A DNA stretch of 64,000 bases from Roseibium hamelinense (GTDB taxonomy: Bacteria; Pseudomonadota; Alphaproteobacteria; Rhizobiales; Stappiaceae), in contig NZ_VLLF01000001.1 of the NCBI RefSeq assembly GCF_007830545.1, forward strand, positions 806,001-870,000, in the 5' to 3' direction. Shown one piece after another: positions 26,426-37,099 of the stretch (position 1 is its first letter; each line of letters opens with the position of its first letter). Made by a program: the position numbers and the translations under genes. Under the pieces are notes generated by a model that was given only the letters and a program-made list of their open reading frames with translations, was not told the origin of the DNA and made no database searches.

Positions 26426-27520
26426 ATGATCCTGGGCCGTACGCTTGCCGTGTATTTTTCCGCGCGCTTTTTAAAAGCCATTCTCGGGCTTTTTTTGCTG
26501 GCGACCGTGCTGATTTTTTTGTTCGACGTCTTGGAGCTGATCCGGCGCGGCGGCGACCGTGAAGGCTTTTCCGTCCTTAGGGTCAGCCTGATCTCCGCCT
26601 TGCGTGTCCCGCTCCTGATGGAACAGGTGATCCCCTTCACCGTACTGTTTGGGGCAATTGCCGCCTTCGTGAGCTTGAGCCGCGCATTGGAGCTGGTGGT
26701 GACCCGGGCATCGGGAATCTCGGTTTGGCAATTTTGTCTGCCCGCGCTTGCAGTCGGTGTCGGGATCGGCATCCTGTCCGTAACGGCCTACAATCCGGCA
26801 GCTGTTTGGCTGCAACAAAAATCCGATGACGTGGCAACCGGCCTTTTCGGGAGCGACCAGAGCTTTCTCTTGCAATCCACCAGCGATGTCTGGGTCCGGC
26901 AGGACGGTCTGGATGGCGAGTCGGTCCTCAAGGCCCAGCAATTACTCGATGGCGGCGCGCGGTTGAAGGGCGTGACCATTTTCACATTCGACAAGTCCGG
27001 AACATTCCGCGAGCGGATCGAGGCAAAAGACGCGATGCTCGGCAACAACGTGTGGGACCTCTACGACGCGATTGTATACACCACAGAACGTGATCCACAG
27101 ATCTATGGAAAATATTCGATCAGTACGTTTTTAACCGCAACCGAGGTTCGAGAAAGCATCGGTTCACCGGAATCGATTTCGTTCTGGAAGCTGCCGTCCT
27201 TTATCGAACTCGCCCAAAATGCCGGTTTGCCCGCCTACCGATATGCTTTGCAATATCAAACGCTTCTTGCCCGTCCACTGCTTTTGGCCGCGATGATCCT
27301 CATCGCTGCTGCGGTTTCCCTCAAAGTGTCCCGGTTTGGCGGGTTGGGCGGCATGATTCTGGGTGGCATCCTGGCCGGGTTCGTGCTTTACGTTCTTTCG
27401 GAGCTGGCTGAGGACTTCGGAGGTGCGGGAATCGTGCCGCCGATGGTCGCTGCGTGGGCACCAGGTGTATTTGGAGTACTTATGGGATTGACGATCCTGC
27501 TTCATCAGGAAGACGGGTGA
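26426..27520 (+). CDS. lptG: LPS export permease LptG
   Basis: The partner permease of LptF. The 364-aa protein starts LGRTLAVYFSARFLKAILGLFLLATVLIFLFDV, then has further hydrophobic segments, a periplasmic domain (SDVWVRQDGLDGESVLKA), and C-terminal segments with VSRFGGLGGMILGGILAGF. It follows lptF after a 1-nt gap and precedes lptD by 10 nt, so the three are clearly co-transcribed. Confidence 0.94.
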   Translation: MILGRTLAVYFSARFLKAILGLFLLATVLIFLFDVLELIRRGGDREGFSVLRVSLISALRVPLLMEQVIPFTVLFGAIAAFVSLSRALELVVTRASGISVWQFCLPALAVGVGIGILSVTAYNPAAVWLQQKSDDVATGLFGSDQSFLLQSTSDVWVRQDGLDGESVLKAQQLLDGGARLKGVTIFTFDKSGTFRERIEAKDAMLGNNVWDLYDAIVYTTERDPQIYGKYSISTFLTATEVRESIGSPESISFWKLPSFIELAQNAGLPAYRYALQYQTLLARPLLLAAMILIAAAVSLKVSRFGGLGGMILGGILAGFVLYVLSELAEDFGGAGIVPPMVAAWAPGVFGVLMGLTILLHQEDG

Positions 27521-27530
27521 CCGGCTGGGT

Positions 27531-29915
27531 ATGACTGGTTCACGTAATCTTCTCTCAACGACTGCCTTGACGCGCGCGGACAATTCCAAGCGCAGGATCG
27601 GGTATGCCGTCGTGGCAGCGGCGTCATTTTGTCTGGTGCTGGCGTCGCCGGTTCAGGCTCAGGACAACAGCCTGCAGAACGCGCTTGCAGGCCAGGTTGA
27701 CCCCAACGCCGATCTGCTTTTGGAATCCAGCCGGATCATTTACGATTTCGACCGCGACATCATCACCGCCGTCGGTGACGTCCAGGTGTTTTATGACGGC
27801 ATCACCGTTCAGGCGGAGCAGATTGTCTTCAACCGCCGTCAGGATCAGTTGACCGCACAAGGCAACGTCATCCTGATCGAGCCGGGCGGGAATGTCGTCA
27901 GGACCAGCACACTGACCCTGTCGGAAGACCTGAAAAACGGGTTTGCCCAGGCGCTTCGTCTCGACACGCCGCAGCGCACGCGGTTCATCGCCGAGGAAGC
28001 GACCCGGCAGGACGGCAACGTCACAACGTTCAAAAACGGCCTCTATACGGTTTACACCAAGCCGACCACGCCGCCGGACAAGCCCCCGTTGTGGCGCATC
28101 AAGGCTGCAACGATCGTTCACGATCAGCAGGAAAAGACGATCTACTACGAAGATGCGTCACTAGAGTTTTTCGGGACGCCGATAGCCTATGTGCCGTATT
28201 TTTCGATGCCGGACCCGACGGTTAAGCGCAAATCCGGCTTTTTAATCCCGTCCGGCGTTGCATCGACAAACCTGGGTTTTGGCGCATCGATCCCGTATTA
28301 CTGGGCCCTGAGCCCATATTACGATCTCACAACAACGCTGACACCGCTCTCCGAACAAGGTGTGGTCGGTGACGCGGCCTTCCGCCAGCGTTTGTCGAGC
28401 GGGCAATATACACTCGCGGCAGCAGGACTGTTTCAAGCGCAACCGAGCAAATTCGCAGGCACGAGCGGTGACCAGCGCTGGCGCGGTGCTGTGAAGACCA
28501 CCGGCTCGTTCGATATCGCTGAGAACTGGACCTTGGGGTGGGACGCGACCTACAAGAGCGACCGTGTCTTCCTGAAAGACTATTCCTTCGTGAGCTTCAG
28601 CGACAACAACGAGACCTCGGAAATCTATCTGGAAGGCAATACGCTGCGGAACAGCCTTGCGATCCGGGGCTACGCGTTTTCGATTTCGCAAGAAGACTAC
28701 ACCACAGACGGGCAGTTCGATGCCCCAGGGTTTTCGCCGGTCGGGAGTGATCTACAGGACAAACAACCCTTTGTGGCTCCGGTCGTCGACTACAATTACG
28801 TATTTGATGATCCAGTTGCCGGCGGAGAGCTGTCCTTCACAGGCAACTTCACCTCCCTCACCCGCGCGGAGACCGATGCCTTCAATATCAATGGCACGGA
28901 CAGGTTCCGCGGTGTTGACGGCACGTTTTCGCGGGTATCCATGAAAGGTGACTGGCGCCGCACCTTTATTGATCCGCTAGGCCAAACGTTCACACCGTTC
29001 GCCTACATGCGAGGTGACCTGTTTTTCATTGCATCTGCGGACGAAGATGTGAGCGCACTGGCGGGCGAATCTTTCGTAGGCCGGGCCATGCCGGCAGCCG
29101 GGCTTGAATACCGGTATCCGTTTGTCGCGACCTTTGCCGGCGGCAATCAGATCCTCGAGCCTGTTGCGCAAGTCATCGTGCGCCCGGATGAACAGCGGAT
29201 CGGCGAATTGCCAAACGACGATGCCCAAAGCATCGTTTTTGATAGCACGACCCTGTTCGACTACGACAAGTTCTCAGGCTTTGACCGGGCCGAGGGTGGC
29301 TCGCGCCTGAATGTCGGCTTCAATTACAAGCTGCAACTTGATGAGGGCTACTATCTCAGCGCCCTGTTTGGCCGCTCTTACCAAATCGGCGGCGAAAACT
29401 CCTATGCCAAACCGGACATCCTCGGCGCAACACTTGATTCGGGCCTGGCCTCCGACGCGTCCGACTATGTGAGCAGCCTTTATTTCGACATGCGCCAAGG
29501 AGCGCGGCTTGGAGCGCAAGCGCGCTTTGATGATGACGACTTTTCGGTCAACCGTCTCCAGGCACAAGCAACCGCGGCTTACGGTCCGGTCGTCTCCACA
29601 GTGGCTTATGCTTTCTTGAACGCGCAGCCGGATGTCGGCATCGACGACCCGCGTGAGGAAATCCTTGGAGCCGCCAGCCTCAGGCTTGAGGAGAACTGGC
29701 GGATTTTCGGCTCTGTTCGGTATGACATTGAAAACGCGGATATTGTCCAAGACGGCTTCGGCATAGGCTACGACGACGAAGGGTTTTCGCTGTCAGTGTC
29801 TTATGCAGAGGACCGCAGCCGCAATGACGGCGATGAGGTCGACCGGACGCTGTTCTTGCGGATCGGCTTGCGCACCATCGGCAACACACAGGTTTCTTCT
29901 GGAAGCCTTGATTAA
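27531..29915 (+). CDS. lptD: LPS-assembly protein LptD
   Basis: LptD is the outer-membrane beta-barrel that inserts LPS into the outer leaflet. The 794-aa precursor has a signal peptide (GYAVVAAASFCLVLASPVQAQ), then the OstA-type jellyroll repeats (LLLESSRIIYDFDRDIITAVGDVQVFY; ERIVF-like and QLTAQGNVILIEPGG segments), then a long barrel with YFSMPDPTVKRKSGFLIPS and a C-terminal aromatic-rich strand set. The protein contains few Cys, as is usual in alphaproteobacterial LptD compared with the disulfide-linked enterobacterial form. It lies 10 nt after lptG; surA follows after 155 nt. Confidence 0.94.
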   Translation: MTGSRNLLSTTALTRADNSKRRIGYAVVAAASFCLVLASPVQAQDNSLQNALAGQVDPNADLLLESSRIIYDFDRDIITAVGDVQVFYDGITVQAEQIVFNRRQDQLTAQGNVILIEPGGNVVRTSTLTLSEDLKNGFAQALRLDTPQRTRFIAEEATRQDGNVTTFKNGLYTVYTKPTTPPDKPPLWRIKAATIVHDQQEKTIYYEDASLEFFGTPIAYVPYFSMPDPTVKRKSGFLIPSGVASTNLGFGASIPYYWALSPYYDLTTTLTPLSEQGVVGDAAFRQRLSSGQYTLAAAGLFQAQPSKFAGTSGDQRWRGAVKTTGSFDIAENWTLGWDATYKSDRVFLKDYSFVSFSDNNETSEIYLEGNTLRNSLAIRGYAFSISQEDYTTDGQFDAPGFSPVGSDLQDKQPFVAPVVDYNYVFDDPVAGGELSFTGNFTSLTRAETDAFNINGTDRFRGVDGTFSRVSMKGDWRRTFIDPLGQTFTPFAYMRGDLFFIASADEDVSALAGESFVGRAMPAAGLEYRYPFVATFAGGNQILEPVAQVIVRPDEQRIGELPNDDAQSIVFDSTTLFDYDKFSGFDRAEGGSRLNVGFNYKLQLDEGYYLSALFGRSYQIGGENSYAKPDILGATLDSGLASDASDYVSSLYFDMRQGARLGAQARFDDDDFSVNRLQAQATAAYGPVVSTVAYAFLNAQPDVGIDDPREEILGAASLRLEENWRIFGSVRYDIENADIVQDGFGIGYDDEGFSLSVSYAEDRSRNDGDEVDRTLFLRIGLRTIGNTQVSSGSLD

Positions 29916-30070
29916 GAGGCTTTAAGACGGGTTTGCCTCAAAAATGCCGGGTGACTTGCGCAAGGTTCCAAGGTGTTATTTGAGTTTCAGGCACCTTTGT
30001 GCGAAACCAACTGCACAGGTTTGCCATGAGCGGACCTTTTAATTGCGATAGGACGGCCGGACGGATTTAC

Positions 30071-30991
30071 ATGCGCACAAAGATCGCGACCCTTGCTCTT
30101 GGTATCTTTTGCTTGATGGCCCTTCCGGCCGAGACATCGGCCCAGGGCGCCATCGAAGTGATCGTCAATGACAAGGCGATTACGTCCTTCGATATTTCCC
30201 AGCGGGCGAAGCTGATCCGCCTCACGCAGCGCAAATCAAATGCTGTATCCCGCCGGGAGGCCGAGCAGGAATTGATAGACGAGGCCTTGCAGCTGGCCGA
30301 AGCGGAACGGATTGGTGTATCCGTATCCGACGCGGAGGTGAACAACGCGTTCGCGAATATTGCACGCGGCGTCAAACTGACACCCGCCAACCTCTCCAAG
30401 GCCCTACGCCAGAACGGGGTCAATCCGCAAACACTGCGGGACCGCCTGAAGGCCCAACTCGCCTGGTCTCAAACGGTGCGGCGGCGGTTCCAGGCACAAG
30501 TCGATGTCAATGAAAACGACATCATTGCAGCCCTGCGCGAGATGGAAGACGAAGACAAAAACACCAGCGTTGAGTATGATCTGCGTCAGGTGATTGTTGT
30601 TGTCCCGAAAAGTTCATCCAACAGCTTCCGCAATCAGCGGCTTCGGGACAGCAACGCGATCCGGGCCAACTTCAACAGCTGCGAGGCGGCAGGAGCTGTG
30701 CTTGGCCAGTACAAGGAAGTCGTTATGCGTCCGGTTGGACGCCGTCTTGAAACCGAACTGCCCGGTGTCATGCGCGAGGCGCTGGCGAAATTAGAGCCGG
30801 GCAATTTGACGAAACCTGAGCAAACCGAGCGCGGATACGAAATGCTTGCCCTATGCGGCAAACGAGAAATCGCGTCGGACATGGCGGCCCGGACCGAAAT
30901 TGAAAACAATCTGCGCGCCAAGGAAGGCGAGCAAATGTCCCGCCGCTACCTGATGACCCTTCGCCGCACGGCAACGATTGTTGAACGGTAA
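30071..30991 (+). CDS. surA: SurA-like periplasmic peptidyl-prolyl isomerase/chaperone
   Basis: SurA chaperones outer-membrane proteins. The 306-aa precursor has a signal peptide (TKIATLALGIFCLMALPAETSAQ) and then the SurA N-terminal domain: AIEVIVNDKAITSFDISQRAKLIRLTQRK, QELIDEALQLAEAERIGV and RLKAQLAWSQTVRRRF. The C-terminal region is compatible with a parvulin-like domain but is degenerate. The ATG at 30071 was preferred over a frame starting 72 nt upstream because it puts the signal peptide at the N-terminus. It lies between lptD and pdxA, the classical position. Confidence 0.88.
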   Translation: MRTKIATLALGIFCLMALPAETSAQGAIEVIVNDKAITSFDISQRAKLIRLTQRKSNAVSRREAEQELIDEALQLAEAERIGVSVSDAEVNNAFANIARGVKLTPANLSKALRQNGVNPQTLRDRLKAQLAWSQTVRRRFQAQVDVNENDIIAALREMEDEDKNTSVEYDLRQVIVVVPKSSSNSFRNQRLRDSNAIRANFNSCEAAGAVLGQYKEVVMRPVGRRLETELPGVMREALAKLEPGNLTKPEQTERGYEMLALCGKREIASDMAARTEIENNLRAKEGEQMSRRYLMTLRRTATIVER

Positions 30992-30997
30992 TTCTAG

Positions 30998-32017
30998 ATG
31001 ATTTCAGGCAAGAAGCCGCTTGTGGTCACATGCGGCGAACCGGCCGGTATTGGACCGGACATTACCTTGATGGCCTGGCTGCAACGCAAGGATCTCGCGC
31101 TTCCACCATTTTATATCCGCTCAGACCCCGGCTTTTTAAGCCGACGCGCCGAGCGCATGGGCCTTGAAATCCCTGTACAGGCCTGCAATCCCGAAGATGC
31201 ACGCAGCGTTTTCAAGACTGCGCTTCCCGTCGTTCTGACCGGGGATCCGATCGAGGACCGCCCCGGCGAGGAACAGGCATCGACCGCACGCGCGGTACTT
31301 CAGTCGATCGAGCAAGCGGTCGAAGATGTTGCCAGAGGCGCGGCGAGCGCCGTTGTGACCAACCCGATCAACAAAGCCGCCCTTTACGATGCGGGTTTCG
31401 ATCATCCGGGCCATACGGAGTATCTCGGTGCGCTGGCGGAAACGCACTGGCCTGATACCATCGCCCGGCCGGTTATGATGATTGCCGGTCCCGAACTGAT
31501 GGTTGTTCCGGTGACGATCCATATTCCGCTCAAGGATGTGCCCTCAAACCTGACCGAGAAACTGATCCTCGACACGGCCCGCATTGCCGCCGCCGACCTG
31601 AAATCTCGCTTCGGGATTGCCGAGCCGCGCCTGGTTTTAGCCGGGCTCAACCCGCATGCAGGCGAAGATGGCAAGATCGGAACCGAGGACAGGGATGTGA
31701 TCGCGCCCGCAGTCGCAAAACTGCGTGACGAAGGCATTGATGCCCGCGGCCCCCTGCCGGCAGACACGTTGTTCCACCCTCAAGCACGCAAGACCTTTGA
31801 TTGTGTGCTGGGCATGTATCATGATCAGGTGCTGGTCCCGGCAAAAACCATAGGGTTTGACGACAGCGTGAATGTGACGCTTGGCCTGCCCTTCGTGCGC
31901 ACATCACCAGATCACGGGACGGCCTACGACATTGCAGGCACCGGCAAGGCCCGGCTGGACAGCTTTGCTGCTGCGCTCAGAATGGCGGGCGTCCTGTCCA
32001 ACCCGGGCAAGTTCTAA
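30998..32017 (+). CDS. pdxA: 4-hydroxythreonine-4-phosphate dehydrogenase
   Basis: PdxA oxidises 4-phosphohydroxythreonine in the DXP-dependent pathway to pyridoxal phosphate. The 339-aa protein shows [38 protein letters not shown] with metal-binding His, [12 protein letters not shown] and GMYHDQVL. It starts 6 nt after surA and its TAA overlaps the rsmA ATG by one base, so translation is coupled. Confidence 0.96.
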   Translation: MISGKKPLVVTCGEPAGIGPDITLMAWLQRKDLALPPFYIRSDPGFLSRRAERMGLEIPVQACNPEDARSVFKTALPVVLTGDPIEDRPGEEQASTARAVLQSIEQAVEDVARGAASAVVTNPINKAALYDAGFDHPGHTEYLGALAETHWPDTIARPVMMIAGPELMVVPVTIHIPLKDVPSNLTEKLILDTARIAAADLKSRFGIAEPRLVLAGLNPHAGEDGKIGTEDRDVIAPAVAKLRDEGIDARGPLPADTLFHPQARKTFDCVLGMYHDQVLVPAKTIGFDDSVNVTLGLPFVRTSPDHGTAYDIAGTGKARLDSFAAALRMAGVLSNPGKF

Positions 32018-32862
32018 TGGCCCAGATCGACGATCTGCCGCCCTTGAGAGAAGTCATCGCCCAACATGGGCTGGAGGCCAAAAAATCTCTCGGCCAGAAC
32101 TTTTTACTCGACCTGAACCTGACATCCCGGATCGCCAGGACGGCCGGCGACCTTTCACAGGTTACCGTGCTCGAAATTGGCCCCGGGCCGGGTGGATTGA
32201 CGCGTGCTTTGCTGGCCAATGGGGCGAAAAACGTTGTGGCAATCGAGAAAGACACGAGATGCCTTGCTGCCCTTACCGATATCCAGGCCCACTATCCCGG
32301 ACGCCTCGATATCATAGAGGGCGACGCGCTTGACATCGATCCGGTCGCTGTGACTGGCGGAGAACCGGTCAAGATTGCGGCCAACCTGCCCTACAATGTC
32401 GGCACTCAACTGCTTCTGAATTGGATATCGGTGCCGCAATGGCCGCCATTTTGGCAGTCGCTCACGCTTATGTTCCAAAAGGAAGTCGGCAGCCGCATCG
32501 TTGCCCGGCAAGGCGACAAAGCCTATGGCAGGCTCGGCGTGCTGGCCGGGTGGCGGACCCATGCATCAATGGCATTCGACCTCAGCCCAAAAGCTTTCAC
32601 GCCGCCGCCCAAGGTCACCTCGACGGTCGTGCATGTGACCCCGCGCGCAGGGCCCTTGCCGTGTGATCTCAAAATGCTGGAGAAGGTAACCGCCGCCGCC
32701 TTTGGGCAGCGCCGCAAGATGTTGCGCTCGAGCCTGAAAGCGCTTGGCGGGGACACAGAAGGCGTTCTGGAGGCCGCCATAATCCCGGCGACAGCCCGTG
32801 CGGAAGAAATCGACGTTGAGGGTTTTGTCCGCCTCGCCAACGCGTATTCAGCTTCGGCCTAG
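32017..32862 (+). CDS. rsmA: 16S rRNA A1518/A1519 dimethyltransferase
   Basis: RsmA (KsgA) dimethylates two adenosines near the 3' end of 16S rRNA. The 281-aa protein has [14 protein letters not shown], the SAM motif [21 protein letters not shown] and the catalytic [11 protein letters not shown], then the small C-terminal domain [13 protein letters not shown]. It overlaps the pdxA stop by one base and overlaps the convergent gmk 3' end by 4 nt. Confidence 0.96.
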   Translation: MAQIDDLPPLREVIAQHGLEAKKSLGQNFLLDLNLTSRIARTAGDLSQVTVLEIGPGPGGLTRALLANGAKNVVAIEKDTRCLAALTDIQAHYPGRLDIIEGDALDIDPVAVTGGEPVKIAANLPYNVGTQLLLNWISVPQWPPFWQSLTLMFQKEVGSRIVARQGDKAYGRLGVLAGWRTHASMAFDLSPKAFTPPPKVTSTVVHVTPRAGPLPCDLKMLEKVTAAAFGQRRKMLRSSLKALGGDTEGVLEAAIIPATARAEEIDVEGFVRLANAYSASA

Positions 32863-33554
32863 CCCTTCGCTTTCAACGCGTCTTCAAGGTCGAGGACCAT
32901 ACCGTCGATCAGCGGCCCTATCGCAGGCGAGCGGAATTGCTTATGCCGTTCGGCGCGCAATATGGCCTTGACGCTCTGGAACGCACGGTCGAGATCATCA
33001 TTGACCACGACATAATCATACTCGGACCAATGCCGCATTTCGCCAACTGCGGTTTCAAGGCGCTTTAGGATAACGTCTTCAGTGTCTTCAGCGCGGCGGT
33101 TCAGACGGGACTTCATCTCCGCAATCGACGGCGGCAGAATGAAGATGGAGACCACGTCTTCGCGCATTTTCTCATAAAGCTGGAACGTGCCCTGGATATC
33201 GATGTCAAACAGAATGTCGCGTCCGTTTTCGATCGCATCTTCCACCGGACCACGCGGTGTGGCGTAGTAATTGCCGTGTACCTCCGCCGATTCCAGCAGC
33301 TCATCATGGTCGCGCATCTGCTCGAAGCGCTTCTTGTCAATGAAGTGATAGTGAACCCCGTCGATTTCACTTGTACGGCGCGGACGGGTCGTTACGGAGA
33401 TCGAGAGTTCGAGATTGTCTTCCTGTTCCAGAAGCAGACGGGCAATGGTTGACTTCCCGGCGCCCGATGGCGAGGACAGCACCAGCATGAGGCCACGGCG
33501 CTGCGCTTCAGCATCATCCGCACTGACGCGCGTGCCAAGTTTCTCGGTGCTCAT
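32859..33554 (-). CDS. gmk: Guanylate kinase
   Basis: Gmk phosphorylates GMP to GDP. The 231-aa protein has the P-loop [10 protein letters not shown] near residue 30, then SVTTRPRR and [17 protein letters not shown] and [10 protein letters not shown] for GMP binding. Some 20 residues of extra N-terminus precede the core. It is 3 nt downstream of yicC on the same strand, a yicC-gmk order widespread in bacteria, and is the last gene of the leftward fab-mltG-yicC-gmk cluster. Confidence 0.95.
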   Translation of the reverse strand: MSTEKLGTRVSADDAEAQRRGLMLVLSSPSGAGKSTIARLLLEQEDNLELSISVTTRPRRTSEIDGVHYHFIDKKRFEQMRDHDELLESAEVHGNYYATPRGPVEDAIENGRDILFDIDIQGTFQLYEKMREDVVSIFILPPSIAEMKSRLNRRAEDTEDVILKRLETAVGEMRHWSEYDYVVVNDDLDRAFQSVKAILRAERHKQFRSPAIGPLIDGMVLDLEDALKAKG

Positions 33555-33557
33555 CTT

Positions 33558-34451
33558 TCACTCCAAATTCTGAATTTGCTCGCGCATTTGATCAATGACC
33601 GCCTTCAGGTCAAGCCCGATCGCGGTGAGATCAACATCGTTGGATTTCGAACACAGCGTATTGGTCTCGCGGTTGAATTCCTGGGCCAGGAAATCCAGCC
33701 GCCTGCCGACCGCCCCACCCGTATCGATCAGCTCCCGCGCCGCCTTGACATGTGCATCCAGCCGGTCAAGCTCCTCCCGGATATCCGCCCGGGTCGCCAG
33801 CAAGACCGCCTCCTGGTGAAGCCGCTGCGGGTCCAGCTGACCGTCTGTCCCATCCATCAAAAGTGCCAGCTGTTCCCTCAACCGCGCCTTGATTGCTTCG
33901 GGCTGGCGCGCAGGCGATGCTTCTGCAGCCCCGGTCAGGTCCGAAATCTTGTCGATCTGTGCCCGGACAACCGCTCCGATGTTCCTGCCCTCGGTGTGCC
34001 GCATGTCGACCAGGTCGAGCAAGGCGGCATCCAGGGTGGTCAGCAGGCTGGCGTGAAGAGCCGCTTTTGCGTCTTCATCGTCTTCCGCTTCTTTCAACTC
34101 GAACACGCCCTTTTGGCTCAGGATCCCGTCCACGGTCGGCTCCGCAACACCTGGCACACGCTGTTTGACAAGTTCGATCGCCGCAAGCACGGATTCCAGG
34201 GCCGCTTCGTTGATCGTAAGTTCGGCATCGCCCAGATCACGCTGCATGGACAAGCCGACGGACACGTTGCCCCGCCTTAAGACCTTTGCGCAGCGCTCGC
34301 GGATTTTTGCCTCAATCGTTTCCAGTCCGTTGGGGATGCGGATCCTAATGTCGAGCGACTTTCCGTTGACCGATCTCAGCTCCCATGTCCAGCGGATCGG
34401 CCCCAACTCGCTTTGAACACGGGAGAACCCCGTCATGCTGGCAAGCGCCAT
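33558..34451 (-). CDS. yicC: YicC/YloC-family endoribonuclease
   Basis: A 297-aa protein of the YicC/YloC family, shown in other bacteria to be an endoribonuclease. The N-terminus ASMTGFSRVQSELGPIRWTWELRSVNGKSLDI and the C-terminus GGAVGRRLDFLAQEFNRETNTLCSKSND are the two conserved blocks, the latter with acidic residues near the end. The ATG at 34451 has GAGGGG about 8 nt upstream; an earlier in-frame start would add 34 unrelated residues. The gene lies between mltG and gmk. Confidence 0.93.
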   Translation of the reverse strand: MALASMTGFSRVQSELGPIRWTWELRSVNGKSLDIRIRIPNGLETIEAKIRERCAKVLRRGNVSVGLSMQRDLGDAELTINEAALESVLAAIELVKQRVPGVAEPTVDGILSQKGVFELKEAEDDEDAKAALHASLLTTLDAALLDLVDMRHTEGRNIGAVVRAQIDKISDLTGAAEASPARQPEAIKARLREQLALLMDGTDGQLDPQRLHQEAVLLATRADIREELDRLDAHVKAARELIDTGGAVGRRLDFLAQEFNRETNTLCSKSNDVDLTAIGLDLKAVIDQMREQIQNLE

Positions 34452-34549
34452 GTTTTTCTGCCCCTCGTTCGCCCGCGGAGGACCGGTGTCTTCACACGCG
34501 CCCCATAAAAGACGTCTGGCGGGAAGTGTCCCGCCAGATCCTTGTTTCG

Positions 34550-35686
34550 TCAATTTGATTGAACGGAGTCTCCGGAAGTAGACCGTTCCTGTTCAGCGGC
34601 CCGGCGTTCGCGTTCTATCTGGCGCCATTTGCGGACATTTGCCTGATGCTGCTCATAGGTCTCGGCAAACACATGCCCACCAGTTCCATCGGCAACAAAG
34701 AACAGATCTCTTGTCCGTGACGGGTTGGCAACCGCTTCCATGGCAGCCTGTCCCGGGTTTCCGATCGGGCCAGGAGGCAGCGCATCGATCTGGTAGGTGT
34801 TGTAGTCGTTTTCGGCCTGAAGCTGAGATTGCGTGATCGCCGAGCGGTCCTTCAGCCACGCTTCCCCGCCGAACAAGCCGTACAGAATTGTCGGGTCTGA
34901 CTGAAGACGCATGCCCCGGTCCAAACGGTTCACGAAGACGCCGGCGACGCGCGGACGCTCATCTGCCTTGGCGGTTTCCTTTTCAACGATCGACGCCAGA
35001 ATCACGAGCTCCTCCGGTGTTTCAATCGGCAGATCGTCGACACGCCGGTCCCAGATTTCGGCAAGCAGTTTGCTCTGCGCCTCTTTCATGTCGTCAATGA
35101 CACCCTGGCGCGTCGTTCCGCGTGTGAACGTGTAGGTCTGCGGTAGGAGTGCACCTTCCGCCGGGATCTCGGTAATCTCGCCGACCAGAACCGGATGCTC
35201 GCGAACCCGTTCCAGAACCTGTGCAGTGGTCCATCCTTCGGGGATCGTCACCGAATGCGTGACAGCGTTGCCTTCGACGAGATCGCGCATGACCTCATCC
35301 ATCGAAACGCCGGCCTTGAACGCGTATTCCCCGGCCTTCAACTTGGTTTCGTTCTTGTAGAACCGGACACCCAGATTGAAGACCCACTCGTTGATCAAAC
35401 CATCGCCGATGACTTCAGCAGCCGCCAAACGGTCCGTTATCCCGGACAGACCGGAGCCTGAAGAGATGACGACCGTCTTGTCTTCGGTCAGCGGACCCGG
35501 CTGGTCGAAGGTCTGCTTGCCGAAGTACAACGCGGCACCGACCGCAAGCAACGCGAACACGGCAAGTGAAATCGCCATATTGGTGAGAATGACGAAGGGA
35601 TTGCGCACGTGGCGCGAGCGCGGCGGCGGCCCCGGAGCCGGCTCCGGTTGAAGCGCTTCACGCGGGCTTTTCGGCTTAATGCCCAT
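34550..35686 (-). CDS. mltG: Endolytic murein transglycosylase MltG
   Basis: MltG cleaves nascent glycan strands and may set glycan length. The 378-aa protein has a cytoplasmic Pro-rich leader, one membrane segment (ILTNMAISLAVFALLAVGAALYFG), a LysM-like domain with ISSGSGLSGITDRLAAAEVI, then the YceG catalytic domain with ILASIVEKET, containing the catalytic Glu, and LQSDPTILYG. It lies 129 nt downstream of fabF on the same strand. The fabF-mltG-yicC-gmk order is characteristic of Hyphomicrobiales. Confidence 0.93.
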   Translation of the reverse strand: MGIKPKSPREALQPEPAPGPPPRSRHVRNPFVILTNMAISLAVFALLAVGAALYFGKQTFDQPGPLTEDKTVVISSGSGLSGITDRLAAAEVIGDGLINEWVFNLGVRFYKNETKLKAGEYAFKAGVSMDEVMRDLVEGNAVTHSVTIPEGWTTAQVLERVREHPVLVGEITEIPAEGALLPQTYTFTRGTTRQGVIDDMKEAQSKLLAEIWDRRVDDLPIETPEELVILASIVEKETAKADERPRVAGVFVNRLDRGMRLQSDPTILYGLFGGEAWLKDRSAITQSQLQAENDYNTYQIDALPPGPIGNPGQAAMEAVANPSRTRDLFFVADGTGGHVFAETYEQHQANVRKWRQIERERRAAEQERSTSGDSVQSN

Positions 35687-35815
35687 TCCAATGCACCTCC
35701 AGATGCAAAGCTATTGGCTCAAAGGCGCAGCGACTTTAGGAACAACGCGGCCAAGAGTTTTACAAAGAGCGCAGCAGCTCACTGCCGCTGCGACGCTGGA
35801 ACGTTACTTACACGG

Positions 35816-37081
35816 CTATGCGGCAACTTTGCGGAAGACCAGTGATGCATTGGTGCCGCCGAACCCGAAGGAATTCGACAGTGCAACGTCAATGTTCATT
35901 TTCTTCGCAGTATGGGCCACAAGATCAATTTCGGTCTCGACCGATGGATTGTCCAGATTGATTGTCGGCGGCGCAATTCCGTCGCGGATAGCCAGCACGG
36001 AGAAAATGGCTTCCAAAGCGCCAGCCGCGCCCAGAAGATGCCCCGTTGACGACTTGGTCGACGACATCGTCAGTTTGTGCGCTGCATTTCCGGCCAGCCG
36101 GGTTACCGCGCCAAGCTCAATCTCGTCGCCGAGCGGGGTCGAGGTGCCATGCGCGTTGACGTAATCAACATCCGATGCCCCAAGCCCTGCACGCTTAAGG
36201 GCAGCATCCATGCACCGGTACGCGCCATCGCCATCGGAAGATGGCGCGGTGATGTGGTAGGCATCCCCGGACAGGCCATAGCCGATCACTTCCGCATAGA
36301 TTTTTGCACCCCGGGCTTTCGCGTGCTCGTATTCCTCAAGCACCACAACACCGGCGCCCTCGCCCATGACAAACCCGTCGCGGTCTTTGTCGTAGGGGCG
36401 TGAAGCCTTTTCAGGAGCATCGTTAAATGCAGTGGACAACGCCCGGCAGGCGGCGAAACCGGCCAATGCCAGACGGCCAATCGGCGACTCGGTGCCGCCG
36501 GCAACCATCACGTCGGCGTCGCCATAGGCAATCAGCCGCGATGCGTCGCCTATCGCGTGGGCGCCTGTGGAACAGGCAGTCACGACAGCGTGGTTCGGTC
36601 CTTTGAGGCCATGGCGAATCGAAACGTACCCGCCTGCCAGATTGATCAGCCGGCCCGGGATGAAGAACGGGCTAATCCGGCGCGGACCTTTTTCTTCGAG
36701 GATATGCGCTGCCTGCTCGATCCCCTGAAGACCGCCAATGCCTGACCCAATCAGCACACCCGAGCGGGTCTGATCTTCATAGCTTTCCGGTTTCCAGCCA
36801 GAATCGGCCATCGCCTGATCGGCAGCCGCAACGGCATAAATGATAAAATCGTCGACTTTGCGCTGTTCTTTGACATCCATCCAGTCATCTGGATTGAAAG
36901 CGCCCTCGTCGGCAGGGTCCCGCGGGATTTGGGCCGCGATCTGGCACGCCAGGTCGTCAGCCTTGAAGCCGGAGACCTTGTTGGCTCCGCTCTTGCCTTC
37001 CAGAATACGTTTCCAAGAGACATCGACATTTCCGCCAAGCGGAGACACCGTGCCCAATCCAGTAACGACAACTCGCCTCAT
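35816..37081 (-). CDS. fabF: 3-oxoacyl-[ACP] synthase II
   Basis: FabF condenses malonyl-ACP with acyl-ACP in fatty-acid elongation. The 421-aa protein starts RRVVVTGLGTVSPLGG. The catalytic Cys is in VTACSTGAHAIG near residue 170, the two His are in NAHGTSTPLGD and SSTGHLLGAAG, and the C-terminal gating loop reads NSFGFGGTNAS. It follows acpP after 69 nt that contain a long perfect hairpin. Confidence 0.96.
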   Translation of the reverse strand: MRRVVVTGLGTVSPLGGNVDVSWKRILEGKSGANKVSGFKADDLACQIAAQIPRDPADEGAFNPDDWMDVKEQRKVDDFIIYAVAAADQAMADSGWKPESYEDQTRSGVLIGSGIGGLQGIEQAAHILEEKGPRRISPFFIPGRLINLAGGYVSIRHGLKGPNHAVVTACSTGAHAIGDASRLIAYGDADVMVAGGTESPIGRLALAGFAACRALSTAFNDAPEKASRPYDKDRDGFVMGEGAGVVVLEEYEHAKARGAKIYAEVIGYGLSGDAYHITAPSSDGDGAYRCMDAALKRAGLGASDVDYVNAHGTSTPLGDEIELGAVTRLAGNAAHKLTMSSTKSSTGHLLGAAGALEAIFSVLAIRDGIAPPTINLDNPSVETEIDLVAHTAKKMNIDVALSNSFGFGGTNASLVFRKVAA

Positions 37082-37099
37082 GTACCCGCACTTGTTTCG